A DNA stretch of 64,000 nt from Haematococcus lacustris (taxonomy: Eukaryota > Chlorophyta > Chlorophyceae > Chlamydomonadales > Haematococcaceae): contig JASKMD010000017.1 in assembly GCA_030144725.1 (NCBI GenBank), positions 5,699,992 to 5,763,991 of the forward strand. The letters run 5' to 3'. The position numbers were made by a program, and so were the translations under genes. Below the pieces are notes generated by a model, which searched no databases, had not been told where the DNA came from, and was given only the letters and a program-made list of their open reading frames with translations. Of the stretch, positions 11,439 through 23,824 are shown in pieces (position 1 is the first letter of the stretch; the number at the start of each line of letters is the position of its first letter).

Positions 11439-14290
11439 GGCAGCATAATTACGTGGCATTGGCTCCTGTGCAGCTGTATAGACTGCCATCTACATTGCTG
11501 CACTGCATGCACTGCTTGCACCAGCCGTGAGGTTGTGCAGCCTTGTGTCAGCATCATCACTTGCTAGTTGTGATGTGCATTGCCAGTGTACAGCAAGGGC
11601 CCTCTGTGACTGCGTACAGGCAGCAGCGCCTTCCTCGCACCCCAGCTGCTGACCTGGGCCCTGCACCTGAACGCTGCAGCTGCCGTGTTTGCCTGCTGCT
11701 GTCAGGAACGGATGCACAACCCAGCATGGAAGACCTTTAATGTACCAGAACTCGACCAGGACGCAGTGGTGCTGCTGTTCGACCTGTTGTACGAGAGCTT
11801 AGGCGTGTTCAAAAAACAGTACTGGCTGGGTGTCATCACCATGCAGGTGGGTGCAGAAACAGCATTGGAGGTTCAAAACCTGGGAGCAGTGCCAGCAGGA
11901 CGTTGTTCACAGCCATCATGTTGGGCTTCAGCAGCAGTCACACTGCCTGCATGCAGCTCCACCACCTGCACAACATGCATGGCATGTGCCTGCGGCTCCA
12001 TGCAGAACCCCTTTGACATGATGTCAATCAACGACATCATCTACACAATCCAGCCAGACCTGATCATCGAGACGGGTGAGCCCAGGGGCTGCCCACCACC
12101 ACGCTGTGTAGGCCCTGCAGTGTCGCATGAGCTGTAGTGGTGGGCACACAGGTGGAGGTGGCATTAGCGATAGTGGTGGGCACACAGGGCCATCACCGCA
12201 GCGTGGAGCAGTGAAGAAGAAGAAGAAGAAGACTACGCCGGTATACACCGGCATGCGTTAAGGGAGGAGCTACCGCCTGGGGCGTGGCCTGCTCCCACCG
12301 TCAATGCGTGGATCAGTGTGACAGTGCGGCAACAGTCCTAGCCATGAGGGTTGACAGGACTTGTTATAGCTGTGCTGAGGTCGGCAGTAGCTAGGGCAGC
12401 TGGTCAGATTAGGAACAGTCCAGAGCCTGTGCAGGGTGCCAGGTGCCTACCACTGCCACTGCCACTGCCAGGCACTGCTAATGGTGGATCGGCACTGATG
12501 TGGGCCAGCATGCTCCACCTGGCCGGCCTGGCCTCCTCCAAAGTCATCACCGTAGATGTCTCGGCACCCTCTTGGAGCAGTGATGGCATCCATTGGTGAG
12601 CAGCCTGGGAGCAGCCCTCTGGTGCCAGTGGGTGCCAGGTGCTGGCAGGCAAGTGGGATGGCAGGCACAGTGTGGGCAGGCAGGCGGGCAGTGGAGTGGG
12701 CTACCTTGCGCATGGGTAGTTGGCAGCTGTACTGCCTTGGCTCTGACACGGGCACTTAGCAGAGCATGTTGATGTACTTAACATGTGCTACCAAGTACTT
12801 GGTTATTACTTATGTGATACTCTCACTGTGGTACCTTTACTGTGGTTCATCTACTCTGGTATGTTGATGCTCTACCAACTAGTGAGTAGCGCATGATCAA
12901 CGCATCAACATCATACTACAGTTACTTGATTACTAACTTGGTACTTACTTCCTTACTTGATACTGAGTAGAGCATGTTGATGTGTGGGAACCGCCTGGCT
13001 GTGCGCTGCAGGGGTGGGAAACCTCGGGCCAATGCTACCTCACATGAGCTGTGGACCAAGCATGTGAACTTCGTCCAGGTAGGGTCGCATGCCAGATGCC
13101 ATGCGGTGAGACGTGACCCTACAGCGCCTCCTGCATGGCTGTGCACTGATGGCCAGCACTGATGGCACATGACATGCTGGGTGTGGGGCAGATGTATGTT
13201 TGGTGTAGTAGATGGCATTTATAGTAGACGGCACTTCTCGACTATCTCCACTCTCACGACTCTTACTCTCGCGACTTACGATTGGACTCACATCGCTGGA
13301 CTTACGATTGGATCCTTGATCCCAGCACACCGTCAATAATCAGTATCACCGTCAACCACCCATCACCGGTGACGACGCATGATAACGACGCCTCACCGTT
13401 ATGGGTCATCAGTAGCACGGCAGTCATACGCTGACACATGTGAGTGATGGCTTACACCGCTAAGCCGCCAGCCGTAAGGCTGCTTGGTCGCCCTTCAGGG
13501 GCTAAGGACTCTCTGCTATGCAAAGCCTAACAGCAGCCACACACCGACCACTGGTTGGGCGTGGCAATGTAGGGCCCCAGCACAGAACGTCAGACGTTGG
13601 ACAAGGTCAAGGCCCTCGTGAAGCCAGGACAGAAGGTCATGGTGCTGCTGGACAGTGCTCACCATGCGGAGCATGTGCTGGTAAGTTCATGCGCTACTGC
13701 TGGCAAACTAACATCATCACCTCTACCCATCCTGATGTATGGCACAACTGAAGCCAGCAGTACTAAGAAACGAAGGAAACAGTCGCCCTCGTGCATTGTG
13801 GCAAAGCTGCCGCCTTCATATCAAACACACACACACCTGGATTACTGGCGGTCAGTGTCCAGGGTGAGCATCTTGCAGGCTGAGCTGTCCGAGTACTGCC
13901 AGTTTGTGACCGTGAACAGCTATTGCATTGTGCAAGACACTAAGCTGGGCCGTTGGAGCATGGACAGCCGCATGCTCTCCACCGTCAAGCAGTGGCTCTC
14001 AAAAGGGGTGGGCAGCAAGTTTGCTGTTGACAGAGACCGGGAGCTGCTGTACACACATCATGCCATGGGGTAAGTGCCTCCAGCACTGTCGGGCCGCATG
14101 TGTCATGCACAGCAGGCATGCTCACAGCCTCACTGCGTAGGAGGCAGAGGCGGCCATGTAGGGCAGCCAGATGGGGTAGCCTTGTGAGGCTGCCTGGTGG
14201 TGCCGCCTGGTGATGCGGCCTGATTGGCTCTGCCCACCCTTGCCCTCCATGGACCTGTTGTGCAGATACTTGAAGCGTGTGAAGGATTGA
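8846..14290 (+). CDS. Membrane-anchored CmcI-type SAM-dependent methyltransferase
   Basis: Exons supported by splice signals and phase: 8846-8977, 9054-9218, ~9334-9500, ~9647-9740, 9935-10061, ~10974-11161, 11706-11846, 12006-12075, 12472-12595, 13011-13078, 13594-13680, 13879-14069, 14266-14290. Exon 1 encodes one hydrophobic segment (LLAVLVVTVVALLATLL) after a short basic tail, as in a type II signal anchor; exon 2 looks coiled-coil. The catalytic part matches the cephalosporin hydroxylase/rhamnosyl O-methyltransferase family: PDLIIETG joined by splicing to TANGGSALMWASML (SAM-binding loop), VITVDVSAP, then VMVLLDSAHHAEHVL and an SEYCQFVTVNSYCIVQDT block, ending GYLKRVKD and stop. A Golgi role in O-methylation of cell-wall glycans is inference from the anchor and family. 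One or more exons in 9.3-11.7 kb may be missed or misplaced. Confidence 0.75.
11352..11437. repeat. (ATC)n then (CAG)n microsatellites
   Basis: Adjacent trinucleotide runs, first CAT/ATC units and then CAG units, in an intron of the CmcI-type gene. Both are degenerate only at the junction. Confidence 0.85.
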
Positions 14291-15160
14291 CATTGTGGCG
14301 CCGCCCTTGTCACGCAACTTACTGGCGGTTTGAGAGGGTGCACTCTAGGCTAGAGGGCTGCTGCACCGGCATTGCGGTTGTTAGCATGCCAAGTGATCAA
14401 TACTACCTGTACCAAACAAGACCACGTGTGACAAACATCGATGTAGGCATCTTTGCACCTAGGGCAAGTGGTGGGAGCAGGCCGCGCCCGGGACAGAATT
14501 CCTTTCCTTTACGTATGCCGCTTCTGCCGGAGTAGTCTTCTTCTTTTTCTCATTCTTCTTCTTCTTCGCATTCTTGTCGCTGTATTCACATCATCACGTA
14601 GGCGCTTCTTCCTCACACATCCAGTTACCCATTCCCTCAGGCTCTGTTGCAAGGTGTTTCATTCTGCATGGCGTGGGGTTGTGCATGCCGCGCGCATGAT
14701 GCATGGCATTGTGCCCAGGCTCCCTCAAAAACCTTCGCCATACAACCTGGCTTCACCTGCCAGTTTGGCAACATATAACAGGGCACAGACATGAGCGTGT
14801 CCCCGGCAGTGGATCAATCCTGTGTGTTGAGCCTCATCAGCCTAGCAGGCCAGTGCAAAGGTAGCATCGTAGGTAAGGTTCGCAAAATAGACTATAATAT
14901 AGACTAGATATAGTACTACCGTACTCTCCCTTTTAATTCCCGGGGCCTCGAAAACTTTAATTGAAGTATTATTCCCGAGCCATGTTTTTTATTGTTTCAA
15001 GTTCCCCGATGGCCAAAGTACGTCGAAAGTTAGTTTTGAGAACGTCTTCGTGCATAAAAATAATCAAGCCTCCCACCCCAATAACCTCGCATCAAAATCA
15101 TATGTTCCATTGTTCCATTTTCAGCCAACATGTGGCAGATAGTGCTTTTTTCAATACTTT
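14291..15160. other. 3' flank of the CmcI-type gene, no gene recognised
   Basis: Contains a TTC-rich stretch around 14535-14575 and an AT-rich segment around 14885-15130 just before the GGGGC tract. Short frames here show no recognisable domain. Confidence 0.5.
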
Positions 15161-15163
15161 TCG

Positions 15164-15887
15164 CGGGGCGGGGCGGGGCGGGGCGGGGCGGGGCGGGGCG
15201 GGGCGGGGCGGGGCGGGGCGGGGCGGGGCGGGGCGGGGCGGGGCGGGGCGGGGCGGGGCGGGGCGGGGCGGGGCGGGGCGGGGCGGGGCGGGGCGGGGCG
15301 GGGCGGGGCGGGGCGGGGCGGGGCGGGGCGGGGCGGGGCGGGGCGGGGCGGGGCGGGGCGGGGCGGGGCGGGGCGGGGCGGGGCGGGGCGGGGCGGGGCG
15401 GGGCGGGGCGGGGCGGGGCGGGGCGGGGCGGGGCGGGGCGGGGCGGGGCGGGGCGGGGCGGGGCGGGGCGGGGCGGGGCGGGGCGGGGCGGGGCGGGGCG
15501 GGGCGGGGCGGGGCGGGGCGGGGCGGGGCGGGGCGGGGCGGGGCGGGGCGGGGCGGGGCGGGGCGGGGCGGGGCGGGGCGGGGCGGGGCGGGGCGGGGCG
15601 GGGCGGGGCGGGGCGGGGCGGGGCGGGGCGGGGCGGGGCGGGGCGGGGCGGGGCGGGGCGGGGCGGGGCGGGGCGGGGCGGGGCGGGGCGGGGCGGGGCG
15701 GGGCGGGGCGGGGCGGGGCGGGGCGGGGCGGGGCGGGGCGGGGCGGGGCGGGGCGGGGCGGGGCGGGGCGGGGCGGGGCGGGGCGGGGCGGGGCGGGGCG
15801 GGGCGGGGCGGGGCGGGGCGGGGCGGGGCGGGGCGGGGCGGGGCGGGGCGGGGCGGGGCGGGGCGGGGCGGGGCGGGGCGGGGCGGG
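15164..15887. repeat. (GGGGC)n pentanucleotide tract, about 144 copies
   Basis: About 724 bp of perfect GGGGC pentamer repeat with no visible interruption. It lies between AT-rich sequence on the left and ordinary sequence on the right. Because the unit length is not a multiple of three, all six frames are open and read as GAGRG or PRPAP repeats; none is a real gene. Every unit supplies a four-guanine run, so stable G-quadruplex structure on the plus strand is expected. Confidence 0.95.
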
Positions 15888-16521
15888 TGTTGAGTTGCGC
15901 GGTTTGGCGTACCATCAGAACCGTTTTGACTGCGGCGACTGTGCTTCTCTGTGCAGGTGCTCCTGGGCCACGTCGCTCGCGGCGGTCTCTCGCGCCGAGG
16001 CCTGCATGAGCAAACAATGCATGGATTTGAATGTGAAGATTTGAGCCGCCATAGCACTGTAGCAGTATCTAATGCTCTATTCAATGATGTGCGAAACATA
16101 AATAGAGACCACGTGGCTGAGACGCGGCATCGTTTTGATTACTAGGGGTCGGTTTCGTGTCATTTTCTGTTGGTTGGGGACACCTGATTGCAGGGTGGGA
16201 AGTGCACGCACACGCTGATGGCCAGCTGGCAAGCAGCAAAAGCCGACAGTCCAGCTGGCAGAGCTCAGTATCATGCGGACGATTGTATCTACAATCAGTG
16301 CGGTCTATCAAGCCGACCCTCTCAAACTTAGCCTATGCAGTGGGCATAGTCAGCTTTAGTCCATGCACCTGACCTTGCGCTTGCACCACCGAACTTTACA
16401 ACATGTCTTCTGCACTGTAGTGCAGCGTGGTGCCTGCTTCCCTTGGATCCTGCATAGCGGCGGAGGGCTACGTTTAAACGCGGTCGCGCAGCACGCACGG
16501 CACGGGTCAGCCTTGACAGCC
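15888..16521. promoter_or_regulatory. Upstream region of the BRCT gene
   Basis: No recognisable coding sequence. The stretch separates the GGGGC tract from the start codon of the TopBP1-like gene and should contain its promoter and 5' leader. Confidence 0.35.
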
Positions 16522-19500
16522 ATGGCACTGAGGGGGCTGCGTATGTATCTAATAGGGGGCCAAACACGCGAAGCTAACCGCAGTACATACGAAGTCGCGG
16601 TCAGTCTGGGTGCCTTGGTTGATGGAGTGGACGTCGACGACGCGGACGTTCTCATTGGCGACAGCGTCAACACACCAGAGTATTTGGTGCGCTGCAAGTG
16701 ACGACTCAACCACCTGTCCGCTCCAGCTGAAGTGATTGAGTTCTCGCGCAGGGGGTAGTGCAGCGTCAGGGGTTCAACAAGCCCATTGTGTCACCTTCTT
16801 GGTTGGCTGCGTGTCGTCAGGCGCAGCAGCAGGTGGGGTGCAAGCCCTGACCTCTGCCTGACCTGCAAGAGCTGCTCCCACCTAATGCCAGCAGCACCCT
16901 CCATGCTGCTGCAGCTGCCGTTTGAGCAACACATTCTTGGGCCTTTTGCTGGCCTTAATGTGTGCATAACTGGGTTCACAGACCAACACAGCCGAACCTG
17001 GCTGCCAGACCAAGTTCAGAAAGGTGGTGGCTCATACTCAGCTGACATGTACAGGTCTTGCACCCATCTCATCGCCAAGACTGCAACAGGCTCTAAATAT
17101 AAGTGAGTACTCAGTACAAGGTGCACCTCAGGCTGCTACAGCCTTTGCTGTGGCTGCTTACTTCCCCTGCCCATCACATGCCTGGTTATGACCCAGCTTT
17201 ATTCTTGTCCATTGATGTGCAGGCATGCTGTGTCATGGGGCACTGTCCATATTGTCTCATTGGACTGGGTGAAGGCATGTATTGAATGCGGGGTGCGCCA
17301 AGATGAAAAGCTATACCCACCACCCCTAGTGGCACCAGCAGCTGACGCGTTGCAGCGCCAGGCACAGCCATTCCCTGCCCCCAGTGCCAGCAGCGCTGTG
17401 GAGGCTGTTAAGGCTGTGCGGTAAGCCTCATGCTGCAGCTATTGCATGCCAGCAGTTTCTCGCAATGCAGCCAGTGGTTGATCCCCAGGCCAGGGGTGCA
17501 CAGACTGAAGCACTGCGTGACCTGCTTTGGCAGGTCCAGCAGTTTGGATCCTGGAGGGAAGGCCAAGCCAGGCAGCACTACAGAGCGTCCTACTGCCTTG
17601 GCACCCAGCACCACAGCTGGTCGAGCGCATCTTCCTACTGCCACCACCACGTCTGCCACAACTGTGGCACAACTGCCACCCCTGCCAGCTGCCCAACCAC
17701 GCCCAGCAGCCCCACCCCCTGCCCATGGCCCTGGTGCCAGCCGACAGCCACAGCTGCAAGAAGCACCCAGCCGGCCTGTTCATGATGAGGCTGGCACCAG
17801 CTGCCTGTTCATGGACTGGGTACGCTTCCATGCAGTGGGCATGAGTGCTCAGGAAGCCCTTGAGCTTAGGCGGCTGGTGTGTGAGGGAGGGGCTGTGCGG
17901 GAGCCAGCACTGGTGGGCAGGGTGACCCACATCCTGGTGGGCAGCGAGCCCACTGCTGCTGAGCTTCAAGCCGTGCGCGATCACATGGCTGAGTGGCGTG
18001 ATGCTGTCAAGGTCAGTCTGTGCTTTTCAGGCTCCAGGATTCGTTGCCAATCAAAGTCAGTCGGTGCTCATCCGCCTGGCACAGCTAGGGGTTCACGGGT
18101 GCATCAGACCATTTGTACAATTGGCTTGTCCGTTTTGTAGCCACTTTCAATATGAGGCAGGGTTCTTCTTGCCCCTGGCAATGAGCCTGGGTGCGCTTTG
18201 CAGCCTGCCTGTCTGCTGCAAGACTATAAGAACCTGGTGCTGAGAGGTCAGGCGCCAGCGTAGCATGTCAGCCACACTTTCTTCCTGTGTTGCTGCCCTC
18301 CCTTGAGGTGGTGCGTGGCCTGGGCTGGCTGCACACCTGCTGTGTCGCTGGCCGCTACGTGGAGCCCCAGGCCTGCAACCTGCTGACGCCTGCTGCCCTG
18401 ATGACAGCCTGCCGCACCACCAGCATGCTCAGTGCAGTTACCAGCAATGGGGCAGCAGCGGCAGCAATGGCAGATGGGGAGCTTGCGAATGGCCACGCAG
18501 CTCCCATCCCTGGCAAACCATCTTCCTCTCACCCTGCTCCAGCTGCCAGCAGAGGTGCTGGCACTTCGATGGTGGAGTTTGGGGATGAACCATCAGCCCT
18601 GCTCCCAGCGCAGGACAGCCGCAGTCGGCCAGGACAGCTGCCAGGCACAGTGGCACCCTCTGCAGCCCAGGAGCCTGCCGTTGACGCCGCTCCAACGCTG
18701 CCGGCAGAAGCCCGTAGTGCCCTCCAGGGCCTGTGGTTCACGCTGGCTGCTCTCGCTGGCTTGCCTGAGGATGAGCAGGCCGTCACCAACATCATCAAGT
18801 GGGTCCAATCACCACCAGCTGCCTGCAGAAATGCCAGCCCACTGCTGGACCAGGGGTTTCTGTATGGGCGATGTGGAGGGCAGGCTCAACATTGGGTGCC
18901 CACTCGCAGTCAATCGTGACTGTACAGTGAACAGAAGGCGTTGGTATGGCTGCAGTATAGCTAGGCCGGGGTCATGGCCGCTATGACCGTGCTGTTGTGT
19001 GGACGTGCGTCAAAGTTGCACAAGAGTGAGGTCCATGCGTGTGGCACTGGTGCAGGTCCCATGGCGGCATGATCTTCACCAGCAGCTCTGCTCGACTGGT
19101 GAAGGACCCAGGACGGGCGTACGCTGTGTGCCCTCACTCCCTTGTGGAAATGCAGCTCAGGGAGTTGGAGAGGAAGGCTGACGACTTCAAGTCAGTGGCC
19201 AGCCAGCCAGTGAGGGACTGCAGGGCTGGGTGTCGGCTGAGCTCGAGAGCCTTGGGTGGGCAACTAAGCAGTTGGTGATGATGAAACCCAGTCCGCTTTG
19301 TCGGGGTGGCGCTGCGTCTGGCTATAAATGCCTACCTTAGCAGCCAGTGTCGACGAAGTGTGCAGCTGGGTGCCTAGCTTGGCACCCATGTCCATGTCTG
19401 CTCCTGCCCTTACCTACTGTAGCCTCACACCTGTAGCCAGATGAGGTCTGTCCGCCACATTGCTTTGCCTCTGCCACCATCTAGCTGTCATCTTGCCGCC

Positions 19501-22500
19501 AGACGTCAGCTAAACTCCTGCCGTTGCTTGTGCATGTGGCTGGGCAGGCTGGTGCCCCCCGCCCAGCGTGTCACACTGTACTGGCTGCAAGAGTGCTTGG
19601 CCAGCCGCCAGCTGCTGCCACCGCACGTGTTCGGCCAGCCAGCCTACCGCCCTTGGCCCTTCCAGTTGCCTGTGCGAGGCTTTGACAGTTTGAGGTGGGT
19701 GGCTGAGTCTGAACACAGCAGCAGGTGCGAGGAGCAAGGCTATCCAGCACAGCAGGCCACCCTGCCTAGCTTAACCACAGTGCGGAGCAAACAATTGAGG
19801 TAGACTTTCACCATGTAACACCATCTAGAGCAGGCCGCACTATGGTGAGCACAGTCAGTTGCAGCATTGCCCTGGCCACTCTATGCTCCTCCTGCTTGTG
19901 TTGAACCTGCTGGTGCCTGCCACTCACTGCTGTTTCTGTTGCTGTGCTGTTGAAAGCCTCATGGATGCTAGGCACCACCTAGGTGCCCTACTAGCTGCAC
20001 CCAGGTGCTATGCCTGGGCCATGGGGCCTGTCTGACCCCAGGCTCTATGCATCATGCCAGGGCTTGCCTGGTGACGCTGCACAGCCTTGGTGCATTGGTG
20101 CCAGGCTGTGTAGAGTTGCCTGATGACTCGCAGGCTGCATGTGTCTGGGGTGCACCCTAGCATGCGGGCTGGCATCTTCAAGGTCATCTCACTCCTCGGT
20201 GAGTAACACTTAGGGCAGCTGGGCCAAAGGCTGGCGGTCGGCTGAGGTACATCACGCACATGACCAGGATGGCTTGCATCCCACTTCTACTGACTGCACC
20301 CAATGTGGCCCATGCTGTGCTCATGAGGTGCTCGCGAGGTCACGCTGTGCCATGAGGGTAGGCTGTCTACAGATGCTGCTGTGGGACTGCTGGACAAGGG
20401 CGTGCCTTTCTGCATCACACATGTGGGGTTGGGCTGCATGCAGGTGGGGAAATCCACACAGACATGTCAGCGAGCACCACGCACCTCGTTCTGAAGGAGG
20501 CGACCCTCACCACCAAGTACAGCTATGCAGTCAAGTGGGGTATTCAGATTGTAAGTGAGCAGCACTCACCACCGCATGCCTTTTCACCTTCCCAAGCCAG
20601 CAGACTGTACTGCTGTTGAGTTGGGTGGCCACACACCGTACATCCCTGCTGCAGCACATCATCATTAATTGAAAATCATACATCTTATTTGTACATCACA
20701 CATCATACATAATCAACACATGGCATCCGCCAAACAGCAGTTGCAGCTGCAGCCTACACATCAGCTAACTATGGCTGGCTACTGCACATCATCTTCTTCT
20801 GCCAGCCATGCCAAGAGTGTGGCCACAACTGGCATCACACCCTCACCCTTGGCTGTGCAGGTGAACGAGCTGTGGGTGCTCCACTGTGCATACAAAGGCT
20901 GCCTGGTCGACCCCTGGGACCCCCTCCTGCGCCCTCAAAACGAGACCAGTGAGATGCGTCGTGAGCAGCAGCGGCAGCAGCAAGCGGTGGCGGCACAGAA
21001 GCTCCAGCGCAAGCTCAGCCAAGCGGTCCCGGCAGAAGGGGAGGCCGGGGGCATGGCCATGGGTGCCACCCAGTTCCCCCACCCTGCCGGGGGCCAGCAG
21101 CACAGAGGTGGCTGGGGGAGAGCAGCAGTGGAGGAGGGCCAGGCACCAGGAGGGACACAGGGGGCCACTCACCGGCTCATAACCTCAAGGGCATCCGCTT
21201 TTGCCAATGCCAACGGCTCCAAGTCAGCTGCTCCCATGCCACCACCCCCACAGCAGCAGCAGCAGCAACAGCCAGTTGCGCCATCAACGGGCAGCCAGAG
21301 CAGCTGTGCCCTAGCCAGCTCAGGAGCCATGCCACTCCCGCCTGCCAGCATGGGCAAGACCCATGCCGGAGGCAATGACAGCAGCAGGCACCAGGCCAAG
21401 CCCCGGCCTACTAGCCCTGATGAAAATCAGCAGACTGACGCCACTGGGCTCTCTGCCGTTCCAGCCTCTGCTGCTGCTGGTGGAGTAGGGGTGCTGCAAG
21501 GGGCGCGGCGCCCTGCTGCTGCTGCTGCACCAGGTTCCACTGCTGCAGCTCCCCGCCTGTCGTCCTTCTTAGAAGAGGTGCTGCGCCCTTTGCCTGACAC
21601 CGACAACACTGCAGGCAGCGCCACAGTCACCAAGGCTGCCAAAGGCAAGCCACAGAGCAGCCCAGGTATGGACGTTAGGGGCTTTGACTCGATTCCCCAG
21701 GGCGTGAGCCAGCCCGCAGCCACAGCTATGGCACACCCTGCCATTGGTACGCGCCCCACAGCAGCACAGCAGCAGCAGCAGCAGCTCCCCAGCGCAATGC
21801 CGTTTGCCGGCAGCCTAAGCCGGGGCCAAGATGGATCCAAGGGCACCGAGCCAGCAGAGCCAGGTCATCAAGCTGGCCACCATGCCAGCAGTCATGCATC
21901 AGCACCGGCCTCAGCAGGTCAGCCCAGACCTGTGCCACCCCTCCACCCACACACTGATGAGCAAGCTGCAGGGCATGTGCAAGGCAGGGGTGCTGGGGCA
22001 GGCTGCAGCACCCACAACCCAGAGGCAGCGCAGGTCGAGGGAGGCAGCGAGGAAGCTGAGGGGAGCGGGGGTTCTGCGGGCAGTGGGGGCGGCGGTGCAG
22101 CAGGGGCGGCACAGCTGGAGGAGGCAGAGGGTGACGACCTGAACTCTTGTCAGGGCGACCAGGAGGGGGCTGCAGTGGCCGGGGGCTCTGGAGGGGAGGA
22201 TGAGCTAGACAGCATCCAGGCCTTGATCCAGGCTGCCTCAAGCTCACGCTCCTTGGCAGGAGCAGCAGCCAGGGCACCAGGTGGTCTCATGCATGGGGCG
22301 CTGCACCCAGGCCACCATGCTGACCATGGGCTAGAGCCAGGGGTGGGGCAGGAGTCCCAGGCGGACGCCTTGTACCTGACGACTGTGGCGGTGGCAGCGG
22401 CACGGGGGCTGGGCAGCCGGGCAGCAGGTGCCAGCACAGGGTCAGTGGGCATGGGGGGAAGGGACAGCCGGGGTGCGCCCAGCTCCCTGACCTCCATGTC

Positions 22501-23824
22501 GCATGACTCCAGTGGTGGAGGCACCGCACCCAGCAGGTCAGCAAGGGGCCAGGTACGTGGACCAGGCAGGCGGCTGCAAGGCACTTGTGCTGGGCATGTG
22601 CATGGAGTCGCAGCTGTCCTGTGTGGCTCCAACAAGCAGCTGACCCACACCTGACCTGAAGGTCATGTGATGGCATTCTGCCTGGAGCTGGGCGAGCGGC
22701 ATGATGGGGGCGCGGAGGGTGCTTGGCCTTTTGTCTAGTAGGGCCAGCTCAAGTGTCGCGCATGTCGCTTCGTGGCTATGCTTTCCTTGCAGCACTGTGC
22801 ACCAAACGTGTCTGCCATGCTCTGCCATCGTCATTGCTCTGCCGGTGTCACCCACCCCACTGCGTGACCTCCTGTCACCTGCCTGCAATACCACCTGCCT
22901 GCCATGCCAACCTGCTGCCGGTGCTTGCTTCACACAGGCCACATGCTCTACCACTTGACCAGCATGGCATGTGCTGTCTCCAGCCCTGTGAGCTCTGCTT
23001 GTTGCATGGCCTGCATGTAGCAGGAAGGGGACGCTACCTCCCACCCCATGGGACCGCCAGCAGCAGGGCTGGCAGCAGCACGGCGCAAGGGCATGAAGAG
23101 GGGTGCTCAAGGGCAAGGCGTGGTAGGCTCAGACAGTGGGCTGGCAGGGGTCAGGAAAGGTGGCCGGGCTGGAGCGCACGGCAACCAAGGCCCACCATCC
23201 GGTGGTCAGTTTCAGCAGCAGAATGAAGATGGCATGCCAGTGGAAATGTCTCAACAGGTACGTTGGCAGCTCACCCAGGCACACGCAGGTCAGGAAGCTG
23301 TTGCGGATAGCCCCTGGGTCATCTCACCAAACACAGTAAGGTGCTGTGGTTAGTGGAAGTCTGGTATGAGGCGTCTGTTGCTGCTCCATACCTGTAGTAG
23401 TGCACAGGGCAACTGCCTAGCAGCAACACAAGCAGCACAAGCAGCAGCAGCTCTCCAGGGTTGTCCTGCGTTGCTGGAGTGCTGCCGCTGTCGCTAGTGC
23501 CATAGTGCTGCTTTGCGCCCAGTCAGTGGCCACATGCGGACATGGCAGCAACAGGCTGAGCTGGAGCCTTGTGGCCATCCTCGCACCATCATCACTGCTC
23601 CTACACAGGTTGGCTACGATGTGGGCCAGCGGCCAGCAGAGCGCCTCACCCGTGCCAGGAGCCGGCCGCTGGCTACGGGCCAGGTTGCTGCTGATACAGC
23701 CCCTAGTGGCCAGGCTGAGGGGTTGAAGCAGGCGCTGATCAACCGGGTGCAGAGCGGCAGGTCTGGGGCCCCTGTGGGCCGCAGTGATGCCAGCTCCCTG
23801 GACGCGGTCATGGACATGCTCTGA
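16522..23824 (+). CDS. Multi-BRCT protein, TopBP1/Dpb11/MEI1-like
   Basis: Exons checked by splice sites and phase: 16522-16686, 16752-16832, 16915-17102, 17223-17420, 17534-18011, 18308-18798, 19056-19209, 19567-19694, 20134-20198, 20444-20550, 20861-22552, ~23000-23257, 23609-23824. BRCT repeats in order: LRGLRMYLIGG to IVSPSWLAAC; FAGLNVCITGFT through CTHLIAK and VHIVSLDWVKACIE; LFMDWVRFHAV through VTHILVG to GLGWLHTCC; LQGLWFTLAAL to VTLYWLQECL; and LRLHVSGVHPSMRAGIFKVI through STTHLVLKEAT to VNELWVLHCAYKG. The long exon 20861-22552 is a disordered Gln/Ala/Gly/Ser-rich linker, and the end is VGYDVGQ...LDAVMDML. About 1400 residues, like TopBP1. The family binds phosphorylated partners at replication origins and stalled forks to activate ATR and load CDC45; the plant relative MEI1 acts in meiosis. 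That role is inferred here. The start of exon 12 is not fixed. Confidence 0.75.

Noticed and set aside
14961..16099. Very long open frames on both strands (GAGRG and PRPAP repeats)
   Set aside because: They are translations of the GGGGC tract, which is open in all six frames.
23136..23353. Separate small gene after the long BRCT-gene exon
   Set aside because: Its frame ends at a GT donor in phase with the final exon of the BRCT gene and is best read as its penultimate exon.
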